From Acidobacteriaceae bacterium (GTDB lineage: Bacteria; Acidobacteriota; Terriglobia; Terriglobales; Acidobacteriaceae), in NCBI GenBank assembly GCA_035944135.1, contig DASZBM010000001.1, positions 62,001 through 126,000 on the forward strand: a DNA stretch of 64,000 nt, in the 5' to 3' direction. The notes under the pieces were generated by a model. The model ran no database searches and had not been told where the DNA came from. It saw only the letters and a list, made by a program, of their open reading frames with translations. This document shows, piece by piece, positions 1 through 8,955 of the stretch. Both the position numbers and the translations under genes were made by a program. How positions within the stretch are numbered: the stretch's first letter is position 1; every line of letters begins with the position of its first letter.

Positions 1-1130
1 GCAACCGACCTTCGATCATCGTCTGGGGCGTCCGCGTGAATGAGTCTCACAATGATCCGCCTCTCTATAACCGGACGTATGCAGCGGCTAAGGAGCTCGA
101 TGACTCGCGGCCGACTTCAGGATCGATGACAGGATTTGGCAATTGGAAGACGGATTGGCACGAGGACGTCTTCGCCTTTGACGACTACCATCAATCTCCT
201 GATGGTTCCGTGCAGATTCACCCTCCTCTGCCGGGAATTCCCTACATGCTCGCCGAGACCGTAGGTCAGTACACCTACACTGCGCCAGGATTCAACAACA
301 AGTACAGGCGCGCGGCTGATGTGACGATGCAGTACCACCAGGCGATCTACCATGCACAGGCACACGATCGCGCACGTGCCTACGACCGCATGTGCGGTGT
401 AGTTGCATGGTGCGCGTTCGAGTATGGCAGCCCAAATAATGGATACAAGGGGGTTAAAAATCCTGGAATCGCTGATGTTTTCCGGATCCCAAAGCTGGGC
501 GCCAGCTTCTATCAGGCTCAGGTAAGTCCCACCGTACGACCGGTCATCGCGCCGAACTTCTATTGGGACTTTGGCACGATGACACCCCATGGGCCAGGCA
601 AGAATCTGGCAATCTTTCATAACTGCGACTATCTCGAGCTCTTCGTCGACGGAAAACATCATGCGACTGTCAGGCCAGATAGCGAGGGCTATCCGCACCT
701 GCTTCATCCGCCCTCATGGGTAGATCTCGAACTCGACGGTACGAATCACCCGGAATTGCGCATCGATGGTTTCGTCAACGGACGAAAGATTGTGACGCGC
801 TCTTTTTCGTCCGATACCTCACAGGACCAGCTCATTGTAAAAGCGGACGATGCCTCAATTCGCGGAGACAGTATCGACGCGACACGAGTGGTCTTTTATC
901 TCGCCGACAAATACGGCGCGCTCCGCCTTCTCAGCGCGGGGGATGTGAGCATCGATATCGCAGGACCATGCGTGCTGATTGGGGATCGAACTTTCTCACT
1001 AACAGAGAGTGGAGGTGCAGGCGCGGTCTGGGTAAAATCCGAACCGAATGCCAGCGGCGAAATCACGGTCAAAGTCGCCCATCCTAATGTTGGAACTCAC
1101 GTTGTAAGCGTACGGATTGAAAGGGTCTAA
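1..1130 (+). CDS. Glycoside hydrolase family 2 (beta-galactosidase-like), 5'-truncated by window edge
   Basis: This is the C-terminal 375 or so residues of a GH2 glycosidase; the reading frame is already open at base 3. It enters in the catalytic TIM barrel at the motif IIVWGVRVNES, where the Glu coded at 42-44 should be the acid/base, following the Asn-Glu pair typical of GH2. The downstream segment PYMLAETVGQ is a candidate for the nucleophile strand. After about residue 180 come beta-rich accessory domains ending in VSVRIERV. The substrate (beta-galactoside or another beta-glycoside) cannot be told from this part. The gene converges on fliS and is not part of the flagellar cluster. Confidence 0.85.
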   Translation, partial: NRPSIIVWGVRVNESHNDPPLYNRTYAAAKELDDSRPTSGSMTGFGNWKTDWHEDVFAFDDYHQSPDGSVQIHPPLPGIPYMLAETVGQYTYTAPGFNNKYRRAADVTMQYHQAIYHAQAHDRARAYDRMCGVVAWCAFEYGSPNNGYKGVKNPGIADVFRIPKLGASFYQAQVSPTVRPVIAPNFYWDFGTMTPHGPGKNLAIFHNCDYLELFVDGKHHATVRPDSEGYPHLLHPPSWVDLELDGTNHPELRIDGFVNGRKIVTRSFSSDTSQDQLIVKADDASIRGDSIDATRVVFYLADKYGALRLLSAGDVSIDIAGPCVLIGDRTFSLTESGGAGAVWVKSEPNASGEITVKVAHPNVGTHVVSVRIERV

Positions 1131-1160
1131 GAGCTCACCAAGACGCTTCAAGAGCGGTCC

Positions 1161-1177
1161 GCGCAAAGAATTTGCGC
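1161..1177. terminator. Small hairpin between convergent genes
   Basis: A perfect 7-base inverted repeat, GCGCAAA-gaa-TTTGCGC, lies in the 91-base gap between the stop codons of the GH2 gene and fliS. There is no T tract on either strand, so a terminator role for the two converging transcripts is inference from position only. Confidence 0.3.
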
Positions 1178-1221
1178 AACCAATACGTTCGCGCAAGAAC
1201 TGCTTCGTTGGACAGCCTCGT

Positions 1222-1674
1222 CTATGCTGAGCAGTGCAACCGAGGTCCCTCTACGGAGTTGCTGTGAGCCGGCTGTCCTTCCGACGCGATTGGAATTTCT
1301 GAGGACAACAGCAGGCTTTTTTTCTTTTGCCAAACAGCCCTCGTTTCGCAGACGGTCATTGCAAGAGCCAAGAACTGATCCTCTTCGACGCAGGATTGAA
1401 GACAGAGCAATTTCTTGCGGAGATATTCGTAAAAACCGGCCAGGCTCACTTCCAAAGTCTCGTTCTCCAAAAGAGGAGCCCAGCTCTGCAAATGACCAAG
1501 CACAACAAGCGCATGCTGCGAATACCGGCAGCGTGCTGTGAAATCGCCGGCCCCTGCTGCTCCTCCGGCCAACCGGAGGTCCTCTGCTAAGGCGTCATAG
1601 CATGCCAGAAGAACATCAATGTGAGTGGCGCCTTCGACCGCGGACATGCGGTAGGCACGGAGACTGCTTTTCAT
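1222..1674 (-). CDS. fliS: Flagellar export chaperone FliS
   Basis: A 150-residue cytoplasmic protein. The FliS family binds the C-terminal helix of flagellin and prevents polymerisation before export. The N-terminal helix has the family pattern (AYR, then HIDVLLACYDALAEDL, standing for the usual LI-LYDGAI segment), followed by a helical body with repeated Leu/Glu positions. The tail after about residue 120 is longer than in typical FliS of 125-135 residues and looks unstructured. It is the last gene of the cluster, 33 bases after fliD, the usual fliD-fliS pairing. Assignment rests on helix pattern and context, as the sequence is divergent. Confidence 0.8.
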   Translation of the reverse strand: MKSSLRAYRMSAVEGATHIDVLLACYDALAEDLRLAGGAAGAGDFTARCRYSQHALVVLGHLQSWAPLLENETLEVSLAGFYEYLRKKLLCLQSCVEEDQFLALAMTVCETRAVWQKKKSLLLSSEIPIASEGQPAHSNSVEGPRLHCSA

Positions 1675-1707
1675 CCCGTCATCCTTCCTAAGACAGGCGC
1701 GAACCGC

Positions 1708-3402
1708 CTAATTCTTGGAGCTGTTGTTCCCTAACTGTGACTGGATCTGTTGCATTTCAGCAGGGAGTTGCTGCAATGCTATCTCAGCCTTGCTGTACAT
1801 CGCGGTTAGCACAGTCTGCTGCGATGCGATGTATCCGGACTCATAATCACTAATTTGCGACTGCAAGCCGGAGTACTGTTGATTGAGATTACCGATCTCT
1901 TGTGCAATTGCTCCGGTCGCTGGATCAGCGAATTCACTGAGCTCCGTACTGAACTGTTGTGCGAACCCGTTCAGCGCAGTTCCCTGGAAAAGGCTCTGAA
2001 CTGCACCGGGGTTCGCAACCGCCGAATCGAGAGTCGCCGTATTCAAGGCCAGCGAGCCATCGTCGTTTACCGTGATCCCCAGGTCGCTAAGCGACTGGAT
2101 CGTCGTAGACCCGCTCGCCGCGCCGGCTGGCGCGGTATAAGACACAATCCCCTCAAGCATGCCCTGGAGAGATCGGACGATGCTGTCACCGCTCAATGCC
2201 CCTTGAGACCCGGTCGACGTGCTGTATGTAAATTGCGAGTTCACCTGTGACAGCGCACTGTTGTAGTCCGATACAAATGCTGAAAGCGTTTGGCTAATTT
2301 GATTGCTATCGGCGTTGACCGTAACTGTCGCGGAGCTGGTTCCTGCCGTTGTCCCTGTCAGATTAAGCGTCAATCCTGGGACAACACCCGTTACCGTATT
2401 GCTCGCGCTGCTCACGGGAATTCCATCCACAGTCAACGATGCATTCGTAGCCGTACTCGCCCGTGTCAGATTGAACGTCGGATCCGCACTGAGGCTCACT
2501 GCGCTGCCATCAGTAGAAGCAATCTGCAGGTGAACACCAGAGGAGTCTGTAACGACCGACGCACTGACTCCCGTCGCTTGCGAATTAATGTCGTCTGCGA
2601 GACCTGAAAGTGTTTCGCCTGGGTTCACGGTGATAGCTGTATTCGAGCCGCTATCAACAATTCGAAAACTGCCGGCCTGTAGTTGAGTGGATGCGCTCGC
2701 GACGGACGCCGATGACCAGGAGCTTGAGCCTGATGCGCCGTAACTCACGCTGAAATCCGCTGCGGAGCCCGTCGTAGAACTTACTAGCGCCAGCCTCGAT
2801 CCGGTCGCGTCCGTTACGACGCTAGCGTTGATTCCTAACGATGCTGAATTGATTGCGTTCGCCAGATCAGAGATCGAGTCTATACCGGAACCGGTCGTAA
2901 ATGTGGTCTGAGCGCCACCATTTGCGGATATCGTCAGCGTAGACGTCCCCAGAGCGGAGCCGGCACTGGGCACAGGGCCGGAGTACCACGATGCACTAGT
3001 GGCGAGGTTTGCCACGCTTACGGAATGTGTGCCGATTGTAGCTCCAGCCGTCGCAGATCCGCTGATCTGTGTCGAACTAGATGACACTGTGCGCGACGCA
3101 AGCGAACCGTCTATGTCACTGAGATTACTTAGATCCTGCGATACAGCTGAGAGCGCGGCCTGTAGTGTGGTGAGTGCACTCACTTGCGACGAAATCGTCG
3201 ACTGTTGCGCCTGCCACTCCCGTTCAGGCGCACGATCTGCGGAAAGGGCCGCATCGACCGCGGACGTCACGTCGATGCCTTCGCTGCTCGCCCCCGTAGC
3301 TGCCTGTAACAGAGAACTCAGATCGACCGCAGAGCTCGTCGAGGTGGACGAACCACTCAAGGCGCTGGAGAGCAACGAGTTGATCGAGGACACTGAACTC
3401 AT
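1708..3402 (-). CDS. fliD: Flagellar filament cap protein FliD (HAP2)
   Basis: A 564-residue secreted capping protein that sits at the filament tip and inserts flagellin subunits. The N-terminal region is Ser-rich, with INSLLSSALSG and DVTSAVDAAL before a coiled-coil segment around residues 60-95. Repeated FliD-type modules then carry phrases such as TLSGLADDINSQATGVSASV. The C-terminal helix (residues about 500-560) is Gln/Ser-rich and ends in QLGNNSSKN. Base composition and Ser/Thr richness match fliC and flgK. A strong hairpin separates it from fliC upstream, so it may have its own promoter. Confidence 0.93.
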   Translation of the reverse strand: MSSVSSINSLLSSALSGSSTSTSSAVDLSSLLQAATGASSEGIDVTSAVDAALSADRAPEREWQAQQSTISSQVSALTTLQAALSAVSQDLSNLSDIDGSLASRTVSSSSTQISGSATAGATIGTHSVSVANLATSASWYSGPVPSAGSALGTSTLTISANGGAQTTFTTGSGIDSISDLANAINSASLGINASVVTDATGSRLALVSSTTGSAADFSVSYGASGSSSWSSASVASASTQLQAGSFRIVDSGSNTAITVNPGETLSGLADDINSQATGVSASVVTDSSGVHLQIASTDGSAVSLSADPTFNLTRASTATNASLTVDGIPVSSASNTVTGVVPGLTLNLTGTTAGTSSATVTVNADSNQISQTLSAFVSDYNSALSQVNSQFTYSTSTGSQGALSGDSIVRSLQGMLEGIVSYTAPAGAASGSTTIQSLSDLGITVNDDGSLALNTATLDSAVANPGAVQSLFQGTALNGFAQQFSTELSEFADPATGAIAQEIGNLNQQYSGLQSQISDYESGYIASQQTVLTAMYSKAEIALQQLPAEMQQIQSQLGNNSSKN

Positions 3403-3449
3403 ATTAAGCGAGGCCTCTCAGGTAGTTCTCCGGCGACGGCAGAGAAAGC

Positions 3450-3482
3450 GAGCGGAACGGAGCTGTTTGAACCGTTCCGCTC
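3450..3482 (-). terminator. Hairpin terminator after fliC
   Basis: An 11-base perfect inverted repeat, GAGCGGAACGG and CCGTTCCGCTC, encloses an 11-base loop. It begins 7 bases after the fliC stop codon in the direction of transcription. The bases following on the minus strand (GCTTTCTC) are only mildly T-rich. It probably ends or attenuates the abundant flagellin message before fliD, and could also protect its 3' end. Confidence 0.7.
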
Positions 3483-3488
3483 TATCTA

Positions 3489-4640
3489 CTACTGCAGGAG
3501 TTTCAACACGGCCTGCTGCGCCTGGTTTGCCTGCTGCAGAGCCGCCATGCCGGTGGATTGCAGAATGTTGTACTGAGTCATATTGGTGACCGTCTTGCCG
3601 ATATCGGCGTCCATGATGCCGTTCGAGGCGCTCGTCAGGTTTTGCACCTGTGCGGTCATAACATTTGAGGCCGCGGTGAGCCTGTTGACCGAAGCGCCAA
3701 TCTGGCCTCGCTGTGCGGAGACGGTGCTGATTGCATTGTTGATCGCCGTCAGCGCCGAGGCCGCGTTCGTGTCATTCTGAAGATTCGCGCCAGAGAGACC
3801 CAAAGTGGAGGCCGAAAGCTGACTGATCACGGTCTGGATCTGCGTATCGGCTGCGCCGGTCTGCGTGCCATCGCTAATAAATGTGATGGAGTTGTTCGCT
3901 CCGGCCGTGGTGTTCTGCATCGGCCCGAGAACGAAATCATTCGTCGTGACGCCAAGAGAATCACCAGAGGTGCTCGTAGCCACAACGAGCTGTCCACCGG
4001 TCAACGTCGCCGTGGTACCGCTGCTCAGCGTTCCAGCCGACACGGCGTTGCCGATGGCTGTCTCAAGCGTCTGAACCGTATCTCCAGCTTGCGCGGTGAA
4101 GACGAACGTTCCTCCTGTAGCGGAGTCATTGATCGTTGTCTTCGAACCAGCCGTTAATGCAGTCGTCGCAGCCAGCGAAGCCTGCGTTGAGGTAAATGAG
4201 TTGGGTGTAGTCGAAGCAAAGACATTCTGACCATTGAAGTCCGTGGTCTGTCCGATTTGATTGACCTCTGAGAGGATCGACTGGAACTCCGTGTCGAGCG
4301 CAGCAGATTGACTGTTAGTTCCTGTGCTCAAACCGCCGTTTGCGGCCTCCGTCGCAAGCGACACCGCACGATTGAGAAGAGTCGTCACTTGGGACAACGC
4401 GCCGTCGGCGGTCTGCAACATACCAACACCGTTGGTGGCGTTCTGAGCTGACTGTGTAAGTGCCGCGATGTTCGCCTGCATGCCGTTCGCGATCGAGAGC
4501 CCGGCTGCGTCGTCGGCGCCAGAGTTGATACGCAAGCCGGTGGAGAGCTGTGTCAATGTGTTCTGCAGGTTGGCCTGTGTCGCAGACAAAGAATTCTCTG
4601 CGCTCATCGCCGAAAGGTTATTAAGGATAGTGATTGCCAC
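3489..4640 (-). CDS. fliC: Flagellin FliC, filament subunit
   Basis: A 383-residue flagellin starting at GTG with a clear AAAGGAG ribosome site a few bases upstream. The N-terminal D0/D1 helices are canonical (VAITILNNLSAMSAENSLS, then LSTGLRINSGADDAAGLSI). The C-terminal D1/D0 helices are equally clear (QRGQIGASVNRL, then ending QQAVLKLLQ). Between about residues 140 and 265 is a short Thr/Gly-rich variable domain, so the filament should have modest outer domains. It is the only flagellin gene in the window and appears monocistronic, with a hairpin on each side and a possible sigma-28-type -10 box upstream. Confidence 0.97.
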   Translation of the reverse strand: MAITILNNLSAMSAENSLSATQANLQNTLTQLSTGLRINSGADDAAGLSIANGMQANIAALTQSAQNATNGVGMLQTADGALSQVTTLLNRAVSLATEAANGGLSTGTNSQSAALDTEFQSILSEVNQIGQTTDFNGQNVFASTTPNSFTSTQASLAATTALTAGSKTTINDSATGGTFVFTAQAGDTVQTLETAIGNAVSAGTLSSGTTATLTGGQLVVATSTSGDSLGVTTNDFVLGPMQNTTAGANNSITFISDGTQTGAADTQIQTVISQLSASTLGLSGANLQNDTNAASALTAINNAISTVSAQRGQIGASVNRLTAASNVMTAQVQNLTSASNGIMDADIGKTVTNMTQYNILQSTGMAALQQANQAQQAVLKLLQ

Positions 4641-4703
4641 TGTGTTGCTCCTTTGAAATGGGGTTAAGGCTGAGCGCCCCGAATGCTTTGCGCCTGTCCA
4701 TTC

Positions 4704-4731
4704 CTATCGACGCTCTTCGATATGTCGATAG
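4704..4731 (-). promoter_or_regulatory. Inverted repeat overlapping a possible sigma-28 promoter of fliC
   Basis: Perfect 8-base arms CTATCGAC and GTCGATAG are separated by 12 bases, between flgL and fliC. On the minus strand the proximal arm GTCGATAG matches 7 of 8 bases of the GCCGATAG box seen before motA, flgB and fliM, and it lies 63 bases before the fliC start. The -35 position at 15-base spacing reads TATC, a poor match. The element could be a flgL terminator, the fliC promoter or an operator over it. Confidence 0.5.
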
Positions 4732-4769
4732 CAGTGAGTTGGATTTGTTCAACGCAGTCACGCGCGTAA

Positions 4770-5663
4770 CTAATTCAGGTAATCGAGTAACGAGGTGGGC
4801 AAGACCTTAGCCGCCGCGGCTAGCACAGCACTGTGAGCGGTCTGCGCCTGCGTCATATTCGTAATAGCAGTCGCCATATCGATGCCGGTCAACGACTGTT
4901 GCTGCGCCGTGAGTGAAACCGTTTCCTGCGAAAGATAGCTCTCTTGGCTGTTGATCTGGTTCGCCGCGCCTGCATAGACGACACGTTGCTGGCTCACATT
5001 GGTGATCGCTGAATTCACCCCTGCCACCGCAGCACCAATGTCGCTAGCTGTCCCGCTATTCAACGCAGATACGAGCTGCTGAAGAGATCCCAGAACATTC
5101 CCACTAGGGTTTGTAAATATCTGATCGCCAGGGATATTGACGTTCACCTGCAGATTGCTGCCGATCGTTGCGCTGTTGACGCCACCGTCTCCCTGATATG
5201 TATATCCATTGGGCGAGGAGCTGTCCGCTGCAAAAGCCTCTGTAACACCCGCAGTTCCGGCGAACAGGCTGGTGCCGTTGAATGTGGTATTCGCCTGAGA
5301 CACCACTTCGGACAGGATGCTTTGCACCTGAGTTGAAATTGACACACGGTCGGCGCTGTTCATCGTGCCATCTGCTCCTTGTGTACCGAGAGCGACTGCC
5401 TGGTTCAGTTCACCGATCACGCTACTGAGAGCCGAGTCCGCCATGTGGACCTGAGACAAGACTGCGTCACCATTTCTCGTATAGCCATCAACATTTGCCG
5501 AAGACGCAAGACTCTCCAGGTTAGCTGCAGCGGCAGCCGGATCATCTGAGGGGACAGCGACACGCTGCCCGGAAGCAAGCTGCTCAACGGACGCGTTGAG
5601 ACTTTGCTGGGTGTTCTGAATACCCGCGTTCAGAATTGCGGAAATGTAGGGATCTACGCGCAT
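4770..5663 (-). CDS. flgL: Hook-filament junction protein FlgL (HAP3)
   Basis: A 297-residue flagellin-like protein that forms the second junction layer between hook and filament. Its N terminus has the flagellin-like D0 helix but with the FlgL wording (MRVDPYISAILNAGIQNTQQ, then LASGQRVAVPSDDPAAAAA). The C-terminal helix contains ITNMTQAQTAHSAVLAAAAK and ends SLLDYLN. Its start codon overlaps the flgK stop by one base, so the two are probably translated as a coupled pair. Confidence 0.93.
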   Translation of the reverse strand: MRVDPYISAILNAGIQNTQQSLNASVEQLASGQRVAVPSDDPAAAAANLESLASSANVDGYTRNGDAVLSQVHMADSALSSVIGELNQAVALGTQGADGTMNSADRVSISTQVQSILSEVVSQANTTFNGTSLFAGTAGVTEAFAADSSSPNGYTYQGDGGVNSATIGSNLQVNVNIPGDQIFTNPSGNVLGSLQQLVSALNSGTASDIGAAVAGVNSAITNVSQQRVVYAGAANQINSQESYLSQETVSLTAQQQSLTGIDMATAITNMTQAQTAHSAVLAAAAKVLPTSLLDYLN

Positions 5664-7033
5664 TAACCGTCTCCGAGGCTTATGTTCATCAACGCTGTAT
5701 AGAGATCGTTCACAGTCGATATAACTCTGGCCGCAGCCTGATACGCCTGTTGATATCGAATTAAATTCGTCGTTTCTTCATCAATCGAGACTCCGGATTC
5801 ACTGGCTTGCTGCGTTGTCAGTTGCTGCAAGGACGCCGTAGTTGCCGTGAGTTCGTTACTGACCTGAGAACCCGCCGATCCAATGTTGCCGACTAGATTG
5901 GCATACCCAACGGTCGGCGTCGCACCACTCGCCAAAGGACTCGATTGAACAGATAAGAATGCTTGGAGATTGCCACTACTGTTTGTCGACCCGTCTGAGC
6001 TGATTGCGATCTCAGAACCATTGGTCAGGACCGCGCTGATTCCAGCCGCGGCTGAACCTGCTGTCGGAACACCAAACATTGGTGATCCCGCAGCACCATG
6101 CAGATTGACGCCGGATGCCTGCGCGCTGTTCATCGCGGCCGCGAATTGCGACGCCAGCGAATCCAACTGTGCGGACAGACTTGGCAGCGTACCGTCCCGG
6201 ACGGTGATCACTCCACCTAACGTTCCACCGGTCAGCGTGCTGGTTATGTCATCGCCCTCTGCATCCTGAACGTGAACATTCCCATCGGAGCCCGTCGTCA
6301 CTTGCAACGGATAGAATGTGCTTCCAATAACCAGGGGACTTCCATTCGCCGTGGTCAACGTAGGACTCCCTCCAGTTTGCGTATTCGATATGCCGATCAG
6401 CTGCGCCACTTGGGTGGTTAGCGCGTCCCTCTGATCCTCAAGTGATCCTCCATCCTGCCCGTCGCCGGCCGAGGATGCCAATTGCGCATTCAGATCGGCT
6501 ATCTGCTGTGTAAGCCCGTTGATCTCGCTGACACTGGAAACCACCTGTTCGTTCGCGGCGTTTGCAACAGATGACAGAGCCGCGGCGCCCTGGTGAAAGT
6601 CGCTCACAAGCTGGTTGGCATCCTGCAGTACGGTTTGGCGCGCCGACGGGTCGGACGGGTTCGTCGATAACGCGGAAAGATCTGAAAACAGAGTTGACAA
6701 CGACGCGCCAACGCCACTGGTTGCACTCGAAAAGGCAGTGTTGACCTGCGTCAGGAGCGTGTTCTGAGCCGTTAGACTTCCCTGGCCGGAAGTCGCGTTA
6801 TTGATCGCGAGACTTAGAACTGAATCCCGGACGCTAGTGAAACCATCATAAGAAACACCTTCATCGACGCTCGTTCCGTTCTGGATGGACGCAGCGGAAC
6901 TAAGTGAGACGATCTGCCGGGAATAACCGGGAGTATTCGCATTTGCAATATTATTGTTCGCCACTTCGAGACCCGCCGTCTGGGCGCCGAGTGCTTCCGT
7001 GGCAATAGAAAGCGTCCCATTCAGTCCTATCAT
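5663..7033 (-). CDS. flgK: Hook-filament junction protein FlgK (HAP1)
   Basis: A 456-residue first junction protein on the hook tip. The N-terminal rod/hook motif is typical (NNNIANANTPGYSRQIV). A coiled-coil region runs to about residue 200, then a beta-rich central domain. The C-terminal signature TNLIRYQQAYQAAARVIS and the final NDLYTALMNISLGDG are also typical. It is shorter than the E. coli protein of about 547 residues, by loss in the outer domain. It lies 2 bases after flgN and overlaps flgL by one base. Confidence 0.95.
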   Translation of the reverse strand: MIGLNGTLSIATEALGAQTAGLEVANNNIANANTPGYSRQIVSLSSAASIQNGTSVDEGVSYDGFTSVRDSVLSLAINNATSGQGSLTAQNTLLTQVNTAFSSATSGVGASLSTLFSDLSALSTNPSDPSARQTVLQDANQLVSDFHQGAAALSSVANAANEQVVSSVSEINGLTQQIADLNAQLASSAGDGQDGGSLEDQRDALTTQVAQLIGISNTQTGGSPTLTTANGSPLVIGSTFYPLQVTTGSDGNVHVQDAEGDDITSTLTGGTLGGVITVRDGTLPSLSAQLDSLASQFAAAMNSAQASGVNLHGAAGSPMFGVPTAGSAAAGISAVLTNGSEIAISSDGSTNSSGNLQAFLSVQSSPLASGATPTVGYANLVGNIGSAGSQVSNELTATTASLQQLTTQQASESGVSIDEETTNLIRYQQAYQAAARVISTVNDLYTALMNISLGDG

Positions 7034-7035
7034 TG

Positions 7036-7422
7036 CTATGCCTCACAACAAAGGGACGACGAATTATTGCTTCTTGACCCCTCTGTTGAATTCCCATACA
7101 GACAACAGAGATCCGAAAGAATGGCTCTCGATTGGCTGCACTTGCGCATCACCGCTGCATAAATTTCAGACTGGCTCCTAAGCGCACTGCACAGCTCTTG
7201 GACGCGTTGCCGCACTTCTTCATTGCCGGGCGGAAGGGGCGTCGCGCCAATTGCCCGTTTGATTCGTTCGCACAGCATCTCCTGGCGCCAGAGGCTGACC
7301 TCGAATTCATGAAGAGCATCCCGCGAAATGCAGTCAATTGCGACCCCCATCTCATCCCGCAGGGCCGAAAGAGAGTCGAAGCAGGCAAGCGCCGATGTCG
7401 TATAGGCAGCGCTATTTCGCAT
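7036..7422 (-). CDS. flgN: FlgN-like export chaperone for FlgK/FlgL
   Basis: A 128-residue, mostly helical, charged protein between flgJ and flgK, exactly where FlgN is expected. FlgN binds the C termini of FlgK and FlgL before export. The sequence has long amphipathic helices (SLWRQEMLCERIKRAIG, then VRQRVQELCSALRSQ) and an unusual number of Cys residues, about eight. No sharp FlgN signature is visible, so the call rests on size, helix content and position. It overlaps the end of flgJ by 11 bases. Confidence 0.65.
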   Translation of the reverse strand: MRNSAAYTTSALACFDSLSALRDEMGVAIDCISRDALHEFEVSLWRQEMLCERIKRAIGATPLPPGNEEVRQRVQELCSALRSQSEIYAAVMRKCSQSRAILSDLCCLYGNSTEGSRSNNSSSLCCEA

Positions 7423-7819
7423 TGCCGTCCTCCGAACTGGAACGTGGACCTAACTCTGATGCAATTGATTGTGAGATGTTGATGTTTTTCCCTAATTTCC
7501 CACTATCATCTCCAGCAGCTCCGCTTATGCCAGCGGACTTTGTCAATGCCGTTTGCACTATTTTCGCAATGCCGATTCCGCCACTCTTGGTGATCTCTTG
7601 AGCGAGGTGTTGCATCGCAAAGTTCTTCATCTGGCTACTATCGGAACTCTCATCCTCTTCACCAGGGACGCTTCCAAAGCTGGCGTCTGCTTGTTGAAGC
7701 CACTGCCCAAGCAGCACTGATTCGAATTCCTGTGATGCATCGTCGACCTTGTGCGCCAGGGCCGGCAGCGAAGACGCTAGGTTCGGAGTGGTACGTGGAG
7801 ATGCGGAAATGCCGTCCAT
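7412..7819 (-). CDS. flgJ: FlgJ-type rod-binding protein, muramidase domain absent
   Basis: A 135-residue protein matching only the N-terminal rod-cap half of FlgJ. The key segment is KVDDASQEFESVLLGQWLQQAD, followed by the helix MKNFAMQHLAQEITKSGGIGIAKIV, the Rod-binding domain pattern. The C-terminal peptidoglycan-hydrolase domain of enterobacterial FlgJ (about 300 residues in all) is missing. Its ATG overlaps the flgI stop as TGATG. A separate lytic enzyme would be needed to open the wall for the rod; none is encoded in the cluster. Confidence 0.82.
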   Translation of the reverse strand: MDGISASPRTTPNLASSLPALAHKVDDASQEFESVLLGQWLQQADASFGSVPGEEDESSDSSQMKNFAMQHLAQEITKSGGIGIAKIVQTALTKSAGISGAAGDDSGKLGKNINISQSIASELGPRSSSEDGNAK

Positions 7820-8952
7820 CAGATCACCACCAACTCTGCCTGGAGGCCTCCCGCAGCTTTGACGGCTTCGAGGATCGAGACAATGTCATGAGCTGTTGCG
7901 CCGATCGTATGTAAACCTTTGACCAGTTCCTCCACGTCCGCTCCTTGTGCCAAACGGATTGAACTCGCCTCTTTGTCTTGCACCTGCACGGCGGTATTCG
8001 TGACCACCGCCGGAGCTGCACTCGAGCCGGGAGCCGCTTGCGTTGCACTGACCACCGTATCCACCTGGATCTGCAAGCCGCCATGGAGCACAGACACAGG
8101 CGATAGCAGAACATCTCCCCCCAGCACGATTGTTCCCGTCCGTTCGTTCACCACCACGCGCGCCCGAGGTTGTACACCCACCGACAAGTTCTGTATTCGC
8201 GAGATCAAGCGGGGGATGGAGTCCATACCGGTCGTATGTGCATCCACATCAATCTCGCGCGAGTCCACGACATTCGCAACCTGCGCGCCAAAGTCTTTAT
8301 TAATTGCATCAGCCACATCACGCGAAGCAGTGAAGTCTGCTTGCCTCAGCAAAAACTTCACGCTTTCAAGAGACCGAATATCCATGCTGACTGCACGTTC
8401 GATGATTGCACCGTCTGCTATCACTCCGACCGTCGGGTAATTCACCTCCCTGACGTTTCCAGCTGCACTCTCGGAGTACCCACCCGTAGTCAACGGACCT
8501 TGAGCCTCGGCATACACCTGTCCGTCCGCGCCACGTAGCGCCGTTAGAAGCAGCACTCCACCTTCGATACTCTTGGCATCACCGACCGAAGATACGGTGA
8601 TATCTATCTTCATCCCGGGCTCCGCAAACGGGGGCACCTGCGTGGTCACCATTACGGCAGCGACATTCTTTACGATTGCCGTTCCGGTAGGAATCTGGAC
8701 ACCCATCTTCTGCAACATGTTCGCGAGGGTCTGTATGGTGAAGTAAGTCTGTTGTCTGTCGCCGGTCCCGGCGAGACCAACCACCAGCCCATACCCAATC
8801 AGCTGGTTATCCCGAATTCCCTGCACATCCGTAATATCGCGGATGTGTACCTGCCGCAGCTGCGCGGACCCGTGCAGAGCAAATGCCAAGAGGATGGCAA
8901 ATGCCAGTACACGCCAGGAGAAACCGCCAACACCTACTATGTCTTTTCGCAT
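7819..8952 (-). CDS. flgI: Flagellar P-ring protein FlgI
   Basis: A 377-residue periplasmic protein forming the P ring in the peptidoglycan layer. It has a signal peptide (RVLAFAILLAFALHGSAQ) followed by the strongly conserved start IRDITDVQGIRDNQLIGYGLV and GLAGTGD. The C terminus (LVKGLHTIGATAHDIVSILEAVKAAG, ending LQAELVVI) is also typical. Presence of P and L rings confirms a Gram-negative envelope. It lies 3 bases after flgH. Confidence 0.97.
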   Translation of the reverse strand: MRKDIVGVGGFSWRVLAFAILLAFALHGSAQLRQVHIRDITDVQGIRDNQLIGYGLVVGLAGTGDRQQTYFTIQTLANMLQKMGVQIPTGTAIVKNVAAVMVTTQVPPFAEPGMKIDITVSSVGDAKSIEGGVLLLTALRGADGQVYAEAQGPLTTGGYSESAAGNVREVNYPTVGVIADGAIIERAVSMDIRSLESVKFLLRQADFTASRDVADAINKDFGAQVANVVDSREIDVDAHTTGMDSIPRLISRIQNLSVGVQPRARVVVNERTGTIVLGGDVLLSPVSVLHGGLQIQVDTVVSATQAAPGSSAAPAVVTNTAVQVQDKEASSIRLAQGADVEELVKGLHTIGATAHDIVSILEAVKAAGGLQAELVVI

Positions 8953-8955
8953 GAT

